Source: UBA4742 sp963773335
GTDB lineage: Bacteria > Actinomycetota > Acidimicrobiia > Acidimicrobiales > Acidimicrobilacustridaceae
DNA length: 64,000 nt
Assembly: GCA_963773335.1 (NCBI GenBank)
Contig: CAVZAT010000003.1
Coordinates: 62,001-126,000 of the forward strand
Direction of reading: 5' to 3'
The position numbers were made by a program, and so were the translations under genes. Of the stretch, positions 55,421-64,000 are shown one piece after another (the stretch's first letter is position 1; each line of letters begins with the position of its first letter). The notes under the pieces were generated by a model. The model was given only the letters and a program-made list of their open reading frames with translations. It was not told where the DNA came from and did no database searches.

Positions 55421-56063
55421 TCAGTCGGCGGGATCGAGTTGCGCGTAGTCGCCGCGGTCGATGGCCTGGTCCAGCTTCGATGTGGCCGTGTCGAGTGGCA
55501 CCTGCGCCGAGCGGCCGCTGATGGAGAAGCGCACGGCGTCGATGCCGGGCAGGTCGGTGGCGGTGTACACCATCTGGGCGAAGGCGAGCCGCTGCTGGGT
55601 GCTCTCCACGTTGTCCAGGTTGGACACGTCCAGATCCAACACGCCACCGTCGAGCTTCAACCCGAGGATGTGCACGGACGACGGGATCGTGTTGGTCAGG
55701 TTCTTGGTGGCCCCCGACGAGGCCGGCTGCTCGGCGATGAGCTGGGACATGACCTCCCGCACCCGGTGTGGTCAGATCCGTGGTGTGGCGGATGGCTACG
55801 GTGACGCCAGCCAGCTTGGGTGTGCTGCCCCCGTTGCGCACCAGGAACAGCCGGACGGTGTCGGTGCCATCCGCCAGCGCGGCCTGCGTGGTCGTGGTCT
55901 GCGGCGCCAGGGCGGCGGGCAGCGCCCCCTGGGCGATCGGCCGGGGCGAGTGATCGGCGGGGATGCCGCAGGCTCCCGCCGACACCACCAGTGCCAGCCC
56001 GACGATGGTCACCCACGTCAGCCGGGTCAGGTTCCGGGAACGGTGCCGGCCGGGGGCGGTCAC
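55421..56063 (-). CDS. GerMN-domain lipoprotein of the mtrAB operon, one apparent +1 shift
   Basis: About 213 aa: a signal peptide with lipobox (LVVSAGACG), then a GerMN/LpqB-N domain, TDTVRLFLVRNGGSTPKLAG, AIRHTTDLTT | VREVMSQLIAEQP, LGLKLDGGVLDLDVSNLDNV and RLAFAQMVYTATDLPGIDAV. The frames join at 55766-55767 (AC[AC] CGG). It is shorter than actinobacterial LpqB, lacking the C-terminal beta-propeller. The GTG overlaps the histidine-kinase stop, matching the MtrA-MtrB-LpqB gene order, where the lipoprotein modulates the kinase. Confidence 0.85.
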
Positions 56064-57539
56064 GGGACCGTGGTCTCTTCGGGCAGGATCGTCTCGTCGG
56101 GCGTGGCGCTGACCACGTCGCTCAATGCAGCCACGTCATCGGCGGTGGGGAGAGGCACCACCGGTAGCTCGACCACGAACCGGGCGCCCGGTTGGCCGTC
56201 CCGGCGGTCCTCCACCCAGACCTGGCCACCGTGGAGGCGCATGTGCTCGTCAACCAGCGCCAGGCCGAGACCCACCCCGCTGTCGCTGGCCCGCTTGCCG
56301 CTCTCGCCCCCACGGGAGAAGCGATCGAAGATGACCTCGCGCTCGGATTCGGGCACGCCGTTGCCGCGGTCCTCGATGGCGATCTGCACCACCTCGCCGG
56401 GCAGCTCGAGGGTGACGTCGGTGGCACCTCCGGCGTACTTGTCGGCGTTGTCGAGCAGGTTGGCCAGGACCCGGGCGAAACGTCGCTTGTCGACGCGCAC
56501 CACCACCGACGAGACCTCGTCGGGGAAGCGCACGGGGATGCCGCCACCTCCCAGCACCTGCACGGCCTGGATGACCATCTCGGCCACCTGCACGTCCTCG
56601 AGGTGCAGCTTGATGGCACCAGCGTCGAACCGGCTGATCTCGAGCAGGTCCTCGACCAGCTGCTGGAACCGGTCGACGTCGGCCGACAGCAGGTCGAGCG
56701 CAGTCTGGGCCCGTTCGGGGATCTCAGCCCGGCTGTTCTCCAGCACCTCGACCGAGGCGGCCAGGGTCATCAGGGGTGACCGCAGTTCGTGGCTCACCTC
56801 GGACGCGAACCTGGCGTCACGCTCCACGCGGTCCTCGAGGGCCTGGGCCATGTGGTTGAACGGCACCGCCAACACATCGAGGTCAGGGTCCTCGCCCACC
56901 ACCAGTCGTGTATCGAGTCGACCCCCGGCGATGGCCTCGGCGGCCGCGCCCACATCGAGCAGGGGCGCCAGGGCGCGCCGGGCCGCCCACCACCCGAGGA
57001 AGCCGGCGGCCACGGTGGACAGCAGCGACGCCACCACCAGGACCAGGGCCAGCGTGTCGAGGGTGTGGGTTACCTCGCTGAACGAGACCGCTTCGTAGTA
57101 GCTGGCGTTGAGCGCGGGAATGGGGACGCCCACCGCGAAGTAGGTCTGGCCGTTGTGGACGAATCGCATTCGGGCCGCATGGCCGGCTTGGACGGACTGG
57201 CGCAGCGAGGGCGGGAGGGCGTCCTGGCCGAAGTCGGCCGTCTTCTCGTACCACATGCCCTGGTAGTCGATGACCGGCTCGGCCCCATCTGGGGTGGGCA
57301 GGGCCGGGATGAGGTCCTTGGCGTCGGTGCCGTTGAGCTCGCGCCGGACGGTCAGGGCATTGGTCAGCGCCCGGGAGATGGCGCTGTCCTCGCGCTGGTT
57401 GAGCAGGTTCTGCCGGGTCAGGCCGAAGGTGGATACGGCCAGCAGAGTGGAGAGCAACGCGGCGCCCAACGCATAGGTGACGGTGCAGGCGCGCCCGCAG
57501 CCCGAGGCGTCGTCGTGGATGAACTAGCCGGAGACGCAA
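56060..57539 (-). CDS. Sensor histidine kinase, MtrB-like, one apparent +1 shift near the start
   Basis: About 492 aa. TM1 (TVTYALGAALLSTLLAVSTF), an extracellular sensor of about 150 residues, TM2 (LALVLVVASLLSTVAAGFLG), HAMP (RRALAPLLDVGAAAEAIAGG), HisKA H-box RFASEVSHELRSPL, N-box LANLLDNADKYA, G1 IEDRGNGVPESE and G2 SGVGLGLALV are all visible. The N-terminal RRRLGLRA joins TVTYALG through the doublet at 57491-57492 (GC[GC] GCC); the start (TTG 57539) is uncertain. It lies between the response regulator and the GerMN lipoprotein, as mtrB does; the MtrAB system tunes cell division and wall functions in actinobacteria. Confidence 0.9.
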
Positions 57540-57617
57540 GGCTGGTGGGTGCTCCCTGATTCCCTTGGACGGTGCCGGATCCGGACCGGCGGCGTCGGAC
57601 GACGGGGACGGGGCTGA

Positions 57618-58299
57618 TCAGGTCTGCAGCTTGTAGCCCAGTCCCCGCACCGTGACCACATGGCGCGGGTTGGCGGGGTCGGCTTCGATCTTGGTGCGGA
57701 GGCGACGGACATGGACGTCGACCAGTCGACCATCGCCGAAGTAACCGTAGCCCCAGACCCGTTCGAGCAGGACTTCGCGGCTGAACACCCGGCCTGGGCT
57801 CGACGCCAGCTCGACCAGCAGGCGGAACTCGGTCTTGGTCAGGTGCACCTCGGCGCCATCGCGCAGCACGACGCCCTCGTCGGGCACGATCTCGAGGTCA
57901 CCGAACTTGAGGTGGGCGATGGCCGGATCGGTGGTGCGGGCCCGGCGCAGCAGGGCCCGGATGCGAGCCGAGAGCTCCTTGGGGGCGAAGGGCTTGGTCA
58001 GGTAGTCGTCGGCACCGGCCTCGAGGCCGGCCACCACGTCGTGGGTGTCGGCTCGGGCCGTCACCATGACGATGGGCACGTCGCTGTTGCGCCGGATCGA
58101 CCGGCACACCTCGAAGCCGTCGATGCCCGGGCAACATGATGTCGATCAGCACCACGTCGGTGGGGTGGCGGTTGAAGGAGTCGAGCGCGTCCTCGCCGTT
58201 GTCGGCTTCCTCGACCACCCAGCCCTCGTCCTCGAGCGCGAGCTTGACCGCGGTGCGGATGCGCTCGTCGTCCTCGACGGCCAGGATTCGGGTACCCAC
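57618..58299 (-). CDS. OmpR-family response regulator, MtrA-like, one apparent +1 shift
   Basis: About 226 aa. The receiver domain is ILAVEDDERIRTAVKLALED, phospho-Asp in VVLIDIMLPG, and VTARADTHDV, DYLTKPFAPKEL (Lys). The frame changes at 58128-58129 (CC[CG] GGC) directly after the phosphorylation loop; ignoring one base gives LPGIDGFEVCRSIRR. The winged-helix output is LTKTEFRLLVELASSPGRVF, VWGYGYFGDGRLVDVHVRRL and TVRGLGYKL. GTG start at 58299. It is first gene of the operon, behind a large palindrome. Confidence 0.92.
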
Positions 58300-58365
58300 T
58301 GCTCCATCGTGCCCGATTTCCGCTCGAATGAGGCCGATACCAGCGTCCTTCCGCCCCTTTTCCGC

Positions 58366-58414
58366 AAATTGGGCATCTTTGCGTTCGGAATCCGGCCGCA
58401 AAGATGCCCAATTT
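58366..58414. other. Perfect 18-bp inverted repeat upstream of the mtrA-like gene
   Basis: 58366-58383 and 58397-58414 are perfect complements around a 13-nt loop. Each arm reads AAATTGGGCATCTTTGCG or its complement, notably AT-rich for this genome. It lies 16 bp after the IMPase stop and 66 bp before the response-regulator start, both on the minus strand. It may be a terminator for IMPase, a regulator-binding site for the operon, or a dispersed palindromic repeat. Confidence 0.85.
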
Positions 58415-58430
58415 CCCGGTGAAGGGGGTC

Positions 58431-59234
58431 TCAGGCGCCCGCGGAGAGCAGGAGTTGGCGTAGTGGCTCGGCCAGTGCGGGTGGCGCGGCCAGCAGTGGC
58501 GCTTGTTCGGGTGGCTCGCCGTGGAGGTCGAGGACGAGCGCGCCCGCCTCGGCGGCGATGAGGGCGCCAGCCGCGAAGTCCCAGCGCGACAGGCTCAACT
58601 CGTAGTACGCGTCGACCCGACCACATGCCACTGAGCACAGGTCGAGAGCGGCTGAACCCATCCGACGGACGTCGCGGATCCGCCCCAGGATCCGACCCAG
58701 GACCCGCCCCTGGTGGCGGCGCTGGTCGGGCTGGTAGCCGAAGCCGGTGGCAACCAGGGCTCGGCCCAGGTCGGTCTCGTCCGACACCGAGATGGGTTGG
58801 CGGTTGCGGGTGGCGCCGCCACCCCGCACGGCCCGGAACCCGTCGCCGGTGAACACGTCGATCACCACCCCGGCCTGGACCACCCCGTTCACCTCGGCTG
58901 CGATCGACACGGCCACGCCCGGGTGGCGGTAGACGTAGTTGGTGGTGCCGTCGAGGGGATCGATGACCCATCGCACGCCCGAGCTGCCGGCCCGGTCACT
59001 GCCCTCCTCGCCCAGCACGCCGTCGTGTGGGCGGGAGCCGAGCAGGCGCTCGACGATGAGCTGCTCCGCGGCGCGGTCCATCTCGGTGACCATGTCGGTG
59101 GCGCTCGACTTGGTCGACACGGAGGCTCGCCCGCGGTCGATGGCCTCCGCCAACACATCGGCCGCGGCCCGGGCCGCCTCCTCGGCCAGGTCGGCCAGGT
59201 CGGCCAGGTCGGCGGGCTCGGTAGCTGATGTCAT
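58431..59234 (-). CDS. Inositol monophosphatase family phosphatase
   Basis: A 267-aa Mg-dependent sugar phosphatase. Metal-binding motifs are VLGEEGSD (Glu), WVIDPLDGTTNYVYRHP (Asp-Pro-Leu-Asp) and the C-terminal WDFAAGALIAAEAGALVLD. The N-terminal DLADLADLA is a 9-bp tandem repeat near 59195-59217, a possible slippage site. The substrate could be inositol or histidinol phosphate. It is divergent from the PIG-L gene. Confidence 0.9.
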   Translation of the reverse strand: MTSATEPADLADLADLAEEAARAAADVLAEAIDRGRASVSTKSSATDMVTEMDRAAEQLIVERLLGSRPHDGVLGEEGSDRAGSSGVRWVIDPLDGTTNYVYRHPGVAVSIAAEVNGVVQAGVVIDVFTGDGFRAVRGGGATRNRQPISVSDETDLGRALVATGFGYQPDQRRHQGRVLGRILGRIRDVRRMGSAALDLCSVACGRVDAYYELSLSRWDFAAGALIAAEAGALVLDLHGEPPEQAPLLAAPPALAEPLRQLLLSAGA

Positions 59235-59266
59235 CGGATCATCTTGGTCGCTTGTACGGTGGGCGC

Positions 59267-59995
59267 GTGGCCAGCGCTGCTCCCGGACCGGGAGGGACCC
59301 CCGAACGGGTGCTCGCGGTGTACGCCCATCCCGACGACCCGGAGGTGTCCTGCGCCGGCACGCTGGCCCGGTGGGCCGACGAGGGCGCCGAGGTCCGGCT
59401 GGTGGTGTGCGCCAAGGGTGACAAGGGGTCGAGCGATCCCGAGGTGGATCCGGCCGAGCTGACCGCCCGCCGGGCGGCGGAGGCGGCCGCCGCGGCCAAG
59501 GTGCTGGGCCTGGCCGACCACGAGAACCTCGGCCAGCCCGACGGCGAGGTGGACAACACCCTCGAGCTGCGGGCCGCGCTGGTGGGCCGCATCCGCGCCT
59601 TCCGGCCTACCGTGGTGGTCTCGTGCGACCCGACCGCGGTCTTCTTCGGGAGCCGCTACGTGAACCACCACGACCACCGCGGCGTCGGGTTCGCCGTGCT
59701 CGACGCCTGCTCGCCGGCCGCATCCAGTCCGCTGTACTTCCCCGATCTGGGTCCCGCTCACCGGGTCGGGTCGGTGTACCTGTCGGGCACGTTGCACCCC
59801 GACACCTGGGTGGACATCGAGTCCACGTTGGAGCGCAAGGTCGATGCCCTGCGCTGCCACCGCAGCCAGGTGGGGGACGACCTGGACCTCGTGGGGGAGG
59901 TGGTGAGGCGCCGCGCCGCCTCTGCCGGGGTCGAGGCCAGCTGGACCGTCTCGGGCGAGGCCTACGCCGAAGCCTTCCGCGTCTTGCGTTTCTAG
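59267..59995 (+). CDS. PIG-L/LmbE-family zinc deacetylase
   Basis: A 242-aa enzyme: VLAVYAHPDDPEVSCAGTLA (AHPDD zinc motif), VRLVVCAKGDKGSSDPEVDP and the second His motif YVNHHDHRGVGFAVLDA. The family removes acetyl from GlcNAc-linked substrates, such as in mycothiol synthesis (MshB) or its conjugate amidase (Mca). This one is shorter than Mca and is not assignable to either. The GTG at 59267 is preferred; earlier in-frame residues overlap the divergent gene's leader. Confidence 0.87.
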   Translation: MASAAPGPGGTPERVLAVYAHPDDPEVSCAGTLARWADEGAEVRLVVCAKGDKGSSDPEVDPAELTARRAAEAAAAAKVLGLADHENLGQPDGEVDNTLELRAALVGRIRAFRPTVVVSCDPTAVFFGSRYVNHHDHRGVGFAVLDACSPAASSPLYFPDLGPAHRVGSVYLSGTLHPDTWVDIESTLERKVDALRCHRSQVGDDLDLVGEVVRRRAASAGVEASWTVSGEAYAEAFRVLRF

Positions 59996-60000
59996 GCGGT

Positions 60001-60018
60001 ACCGGCGTGCCCGCCGGT
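60001..60018. terminator. Small hairpin after the PIG-L gene
   Basis: ACCGGCG and CGCCGGT pair around a TGCC loop, 5 bp after the stop. Short stem, no T-run; it may serve as a bidirectional terminator with the convergent gene at 60097. Confidence 0.4.
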
Positions 60019-60096
60019 GGCAAGCCTCCTTGCGGGCGCCTTCGCCATCCGCAGTGGCGAGGCTCGAGCGGATTCGCCCTGACCCACCGCGTGGCG

Positions 60097-60462
60097 TCAG
60101 CGTACGCGGGGGCGCTTTTCGGGAGCGAGGGCCGGGCGATCAGGGCCGGTGGGACGGTGCTGGATGGTCTTCCACTCACCCATCGCTCGCAGGGCCAGCA
60201 CCACCACCACCGCCACGCCGATCGCGCCGGCAAGGGCACCGATGAGGCCGCCCAGCGCGTCAGGGGTGGCGCAGTCGCCCGTGCACTGAAGGTCGGTGAA
60301 CGCGTAGCCGATGAAGGCGCCGATGGCCCCTGAAGCGACGATGGCCGCGAAGCCCAGCACCCGGGCGGTGACCGATGGCAGGGCGGTGGGAGGCGCCCCC
60401 TGCGTGTTGTCGGGCAGCGCGTCGGTCAGCGGGGAGTCGGGATCGTCGGCCATCGAGTCCAT
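60097..60462 (-). CDS. Small two-helix membrane protein
   Basis: A 121-aa protein: an acidic N-terminus, hydrophobic helix 1 (VLGFAAIVASGAIGAFIGYA), a short loop with two cysteines (LQCTGDCATPD), helix 2 (LGGLIGALAGAIGVAVVVVL) and a basic C-terminus. The loop cysteines may form a disulfide outside. Unknown function. It is divergent from the mannose-phosphate synthase gene, 74 bp away. Confidence 0.75.
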   Translation of the reverse strand: MDSMADDPDSPLTDALPDNTQGAPPTALPSVTARVLGFAAIVASGAIGAFIGYAFTDLQCTGDCATPDALGGLIGALAGAIGVAVVVVLALRAMGEWKTIQHRPTGPDRPALAPEKRPRVR

Positions 60463-60536
60463 GCTAGGAGGCGTCGCCCGTCGTTGGGATCGGTCTGCCG
60501 ATGGGGTCGCTGGACCAGGCTCTAGAGTCACTGGGC

Positions 60537-61289
60537 GTGAAGCCGCTCGTGGTGCTGCCCACCTACAACGAAGCCGAGAACGTGCTGGTGGTGCTGGATC
60601 TCGTGCGCGACCACGTGCCCCACGCGGAGGTCCTGGTGGTGGACGACGGCAGCCCGGACGGCACCGCGGATCTGGCCGAGAAGTGGGGGGCCGACAGCGG
60701 AGGCGTGACCGTGCTGCGACGGGCCGAGAAGTCCGGTCTGGGTTCGGCTTACCGCGCCGGGTTCGGTTGGGGCCTGGCCCACGGCTTCGAGATCCTGATC
60801 GAGATGGACTCGGACCTGCAGCACGACCCGGCGATGCTGCCCGCCCTGATCCATGCCGTCGAAGATGGCGCCGACCTGGCCATCGGCTCGCGCTACGTGC
60901 CCGGCGGCTCGGTGCCGGGCTGGAAGTGGTCGCGGCGGCTGCTGTCCCAGGGCGGCAACATCTATGCGTCCATCGTGCTCGGCCTGCACGTCCGCGATCT
61001 GACGGCCGGGTTCCGCGCCTACGCCGCCGACGCACTGAGCGCGATCGACCTCGGCGCGGTCAAGGCCGACGGATACGGCTTCCAGATCGAGATGGCCTAC
61101 GCGGTGGCCGGCAACGGCGGTCGCATCGTCGAGGTCCCGATCGCGTTCGGCAGCCGCGAGCGCGGGTCCTCCAAGATGTCGAGCCACATCGTCGTGGAGG
61201 CCCTGGCCATGGTCACCTGGTGGGCGCTGCGGGACCGGTTGCTCAAACGCGGACGCCCGATGCCCACGACGCGGGTCACGTCGCAATGA
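60537..61289 (+). CDS. Polyprenol-monophosphomannose synthase (DPM1-like)
   Basis: A 250-aa GT2 enzyme transferring mannose from GDP-Man to polyprenol phosphate: KPLVVLPTYNEAENVLVVLD, EVLVVDDGSPDGTADLAEKW, EKSGLGSAYRAGFGWGL, EMDSDLQHDPAMLPALI (DxD) and RERGSSKMS. There is no membrane domain, as in actinobacterial Ppm1 catalytic parts; the apolipoprotein acyltransferase-like domain of some fusions is absent. The GTG at 60537 gives the usual start; ATG at 60501 is possible. Confidence 0.9.
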   Translation: MKPLVVLPTYNEAENVLVVLDLVRDHVPHAEVLVVDDGSPDGTADLAEKWGADSGGVTVLRRAEKSGLGSAYRAGFGWGLAHGFEILIEMDSDLQHDPAMLPALIHAVEDGADLAIGSRYVPGGSVPGWKWSRRLLSQGGNIYASIVLGLHVRDLTAGFRAYAADALSAIDLGAVKADGYGFQIEMAYAVAGNGGRIVEVPIAFGSRERGSSKMSSHIVVEALAMVTWWALRDRLLKRGRPMPTTRVTSQ

Positions 61290-61450
61290 GCATCGACTGA
61301 TCCCGGACGTCACGGCCGATTGCGATCCAACGTCGAAATGGTGTCGATCGCGTGACGATGATCCGAAGGCCCCTCGCCAGACCGCGGGATCGGTCGGATG
61401 GGTCATTTTCCCCGTATCACCCCGTCGTGCCATGGGCGATACTGACCCCG

Positions 61451-62301
61451 GTGAACGCGACCGAGCTCAGCCTGGTTCCTTCGTGGCGTCTCGGTCACCT
61501 GCTCCAACACCAGCGCGAGCAAGCCGGTCGCACGGTCGACCAGGTGGCCGCCGGGTCGACGAACTGGTCGGCGTCGGATCTGCTCGACGATCGAGCGCGG
61601 CGACGCGAGCCTGACCGACGCCGACATCCTGGCCGTGGTCGAGCTCTACGGGGTCGACCCCGACGAGCTGCTACCGGGGCGCCACGAGCTCGTGGTCGAT
61701 CTCGATCAACGCGAGCTGGCTGTCGCCGGGCCACACCCAACCGCTGGCCGGCTCCGCCCCCACCGCAGACGAGGTGCTGGCCAGCTACCTGTCGCTGGTG
61801 TACACGCTGCGGTCCACGGAGCCGGGTACCCCGCTGTCGCTGCGCCAGGGCGATCTGGACGTGCTGGCCCGGGCCCTGGCCCTGGCCACCCCCGAGGTCG
61901 AGCACCGACTACGTGACCTGATGGTCGAGCCGGCGGCCGAGGTGCGCCGACGGTTCTCGCTGCTGCGCGCCCGGGTCCTGGTGCCGGCCGCCGGCGTGCT
62001 CGTGGCGGTGTGCGTGGGCGGTGCCCTGGTCGTCTCCAGCCACTCGACGTCCAACCCGGGTCCGGTGCCCACGGCCCGCATCGGCAACGCCGAGGTGCAG
62101 ACCCGCAACCCCGACGGCAGCGCGGGGGCCCAGCACACGAGGGCCCCGGATGCCGGCGCCCCTTATCCCGGCGATCCCGTGGTGGTGACGGGCAACAACA
62201 TCACCGCCGACCAGATCCCGGACGGAGGCGTCGGCCTGGCGCCGGCCCAGTCGGTGACCCGAGCCTCCGCGTCGTCGACCACCAGCACCACCACCGGCTG
62301 A
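61451..62301 (+). CDS. Membrane-anchored HTH protein, RodZ-like, two apparent +1 shifts
   Basis: About 282 aa. The N-terminal HTH is WRLGHLLQHQREQAGRTVDQ...SASDLLTIERGDASLTDADI, followed by VVELYGVDPDELLPGRHELV. One TM helix is VLVPAAGVLVAVCVGGALVV, then a Thr/Pro/Gly-rich outer part (VVVTGNNITADQIPDGGVGL). The frames join at 61585-61586 (CT[CG] ACG) and 61727-61728 (GC[CG] GGC). The HTH-TM-outer layout is like RodZ or an anti-sigma-type regulator; no partner is nearby. GTG start at 61451. Confidence 0.75.
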
Positions 62302-62360
62302 AGCGATCGGCGTCGCCGGCACTCGCGCCCGGTACGGACGATCTCGGGCACACTTGGGTG

Positions 62361-62853
62361 ATGCGTGACTGGCTGGTGGCCGGAGCGGTGATCGAGGGCC
62401 CGGAGGGGGTACTGCTGGTGCAGAACCGGCGGCGCAACGGCTCCCATGACTGGTCGCCGCCGGGCGGGGTGATCGACGAGGGCGAGAGCGTGATCGATGG
62501 CCTGGCCCGCGAGGTGACCGAGGAGACCGGGCTGGTCGTGACCAGCTGGGAGGGCCCCATCTACGACATCGAGGTGGTTGCGCCCGACCTCGGGTGGCGC
62601 CTGCGGGTCGAGTCCTTCCGGGCCGCTCGACTACACGGGCGAGCTGGTGGTCGACGATCCTGACGGCATCGTGGTCGACGCCTGCTTCGTGGATCCCGCC
62701 GTGTGCCTGGGTCACCTCCGGGGTGCGTCGCGGTGGGTGGGCGAGCCGTTGTCGGAGTGGTTGGCCGAACCGTGGTCCGGTCTGCGGTCCTTCGGTTACG
62801 ACGTGGCCGGTGCCGAGCTCGGCGCGCTGTCGGTCACCCGCCGCGGTGGCTGA
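62361..62853 (+). CDS. Nudix hydrolase, one apparent +1 shift
   Basis: About 163 aa. The Nudix box is complete: GGVIDEGESVIDGLAREVTE followed by ETGL, fitting G-x5-E-x7-REUxEExGU. It begins RDWLVAGAVIEGPEGVLLVQ. The frame joins at 62624-62625 (GC[CG] CTC) to give LDYTGELVVDDPDGIVVDAC. Substrate unknown: an NDP-X or damaged nucleotide. The stop overlaps the dinB start (TGATG), so it is probably co-expressed with a translesion polymerase, which favours a nucleotide-sanitising role. Confidence 0.87.
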
Positions 62854-64000
62854 TGGCACGGCGACTCGTCGTGGATGAGCCCGGCATCCTGCACGTCGAC
62901 ATGGACGCCTTCTTCGTGTCGGTCGAGCTGATCGACCACCCGGAGCTGCGAGGCCGTCCGGTGGTGGTGGGCGGGGCCGGGGACCGCGGGGTGGTGGCGG
63001 CCGCCTCCTACGAGGCGCGGTCATATGGCATCCACTCGGCCATGTCGTCGGTGCGAGCCCGGCACCTGTGTCCGCATGCGGTGTTCCTGCACGGTCGCCA
63101 CGATCGCTACGGCGAGGTCAGCGGCCAGGTGATGGAGATCTTCACCTCGTTCACCCCGCTGGTGGAGCCGATCTCGCTGGACGAGGCGTTTCTCGACGTC
63201 CGATCCGCCCGCCGACTCCACGGCGCCCCCACGAAGATCGCGACCGATATCCGCCGCCGGGTGCACGACGAGGTGGGCATCACCTGTTCGGTGGGGATCG
63301 GCCCATCCAAGTTCGTGGCCAAGCTGGCGTCGGAGACGGCCAAACCGCAGGTGTCGGTGGACGGTCCCCGGCCGGGCCTGGGGGTGAAGGTGGTGGCGGC
63401 CGACGAGGTGATCGACTTCCTCTGGCCGTTGCCGGTGTCGGCGCTGTGGGGTGTGGGCCCGGCCACGCTCACCCGCCTCAACCGGCTGGGCGTGTCCACC
63501 ATCGCCGAGCTGGCCGACATGCCGGTCGAGCTGGTCACCTCGGCGCTGGGTTCGGCCGCCGGGCGCCACCTCCACGCGCTGGCCAACGGCATCGACGAGC
63601 GCGCCGTCGAACCGGCCCGGCCCCTCAAGTCGGTGGGCCACGAGGAGACCTTCGTCCATGACCACCACACCCAGGAGACCCTGCATCGGGAGGTCGTGCG
63701 CCTGGCCGACGCGGTGGGGAGTCGGCTGCGCCGACACGGGCTGGCCGGTCGCACCATCACCCTCAAGGTGCGCTTCAGCGACTTCCACACCATCACCCGC
63801 TCGACCACCCGACCCGAGGCCACCGACTCGACCCCGCTCATCATCCGGGAGGCGAAGCAGTTGCTGGCCGCGGTGGACCCGTCGCCGGGCGTCCGCCTGA
63901 TCGGGGTCAGTGTGAGCGGGCTCAGCGAGGGCACGGCTCGCCAGTTGAGCCTGGACGAGGATGGGTCGGTGGGCTGGGACGACGCCACCGAGGCGGTGGA
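62853..64000 (+). CDS. dinB: DNA polymerase IV (Y-family), 3' end outside the window
   Basis: 382 codons are visible with no stop before the edge. Y-family motifs are ILHVDMDAFFVSVELIDHPE (first metal Asp), VVVGGAGDRGVVAAASYEAR, EPISLDEAFLDVRSARRLHG (DE metal pair), CSVGIGPSKFVAKLASETAK, the helix-hairpin-helix LWGVGPATLTRLNRLGVSTI and the little-finger domain ETFVHDHHTQETLHREVVRL. It performs translesion synthesis. It is coupled to the Nudix gene. No LexA box was noticed immediately upstream of the pair. Confidence 0.95.
   Translation, partial: MARRLVVDEPGILHVDMDAFFVSVELIDHPELRGRPVVVGGAGDRGVVAAASYEARSYGIHSAMSSVRARHLCPHAVFLHGRHDRYGEVSGQVMEIFTSFTPLVEPISLDEAFLDVRSARRLHGAPTKIATDIRRRVHDEVGITCSVGIGPSKFVAKLASETAKPQVSVDGPRPGLGVKVVAADEVIDFLWPLPVSALWGVGPATLTRLNRLGVSTIAELADMPVELVTSALGSAAGRHLHALANGIDERAVEPARPLKSVGHEETFVHDHHTQETLHREVVRLADAVGSRLRRHGLAGRTITLKVRFSDFHTITRSTTRPEATDSTPLIIREAKQLLAAVDPSPGVRLIGVSVSGLSEGTARQLSLDEDGSVGWDDATEAV

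Overview
The window is GC-rich, densely coded actinobacterial DNA. A WhiB regulator, an MtrA/MtrB/GerMN-lipoprotein signalling operon, a PimB-type mannosyltransferase, a polyprenol-phosphate mannose synthase, an ArsA/START pair and many GTG/TTG starts point to Actinobacteria. Paired Tat ferritin-like proteins and a rubrerythrin-DUF3501 pair would fit Acidimicrobiia, but that finer placement is an inference.

The left part (1 to about 25,380) is mobile DNA. At least 7,672 bp at 1-7672 recur at 9969-17640 with an exact 9,968-bp offset and only about five base differences seen. The unit holds a leftward operon of a primase-like zinc-finger/Toprim/ATPase protein (1,056 aa), a XerD-like tyrosine recombinase and a small protein. 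It also has a divergent phage-type HTH repressor with overlapping palindromic operators, a small membrane protein, a chain of orphan Rhs C-terminal toxin/immunity cassettes and a VapBC pair. The layout looks like a roughly 10-kb plasmid-like integrative element in tandem. Copy 2 ends abruptly at an IS256-family insertion sequence (17641-19073). Beyond the IS lies a different element: a MobF relaxase-helicase, an excisionase-like protein, an XRE regulator and a phage-type integrase. That integrase stops 30 bp from the 3' end of rnpB (RNase P RNA, minus strand).

The right part (25,391-64,000) is chromosomal. In order it holds: cupredoxin and ferritin-like redox proteins; a glycerol operon (glpD, an alkyl-DHAP-synthase-like flavoprotein, a membrane protein, an FGGY kinase); a Fur/PerR regulator with rubrerythrin and DUF3501; whiB and trpD; a DEDDh/GIY-YIG repair nuclease behind a LexA-type box; queG; pimB; START/ArsA; an SMC-like protein without a recognisable P-loop; a baeRF-type protein; a ROK kinase; an aminotransferase; TetR; GT2; ACT; canonical glpK; the mtrAB-like operon; IMPase; PIG-L; polyprenol-phosphate mannose synthase; a membrane HTH protein; a Nudix hydrolase; and dinB running off the right edge.

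Two dozen or more genes or gene segments appear frameshifted by +1, always in the same way: at one codon's wobble position two bases stand where one is expected (mostly CG, sometimes GC, AC, AT, GA). Removing either base restores the family protein. I read this as a consensus artefact at synonymous SNPs in a mixed-strain population. I therefore annotate these genes as probably intact rather than as pseudogenes.
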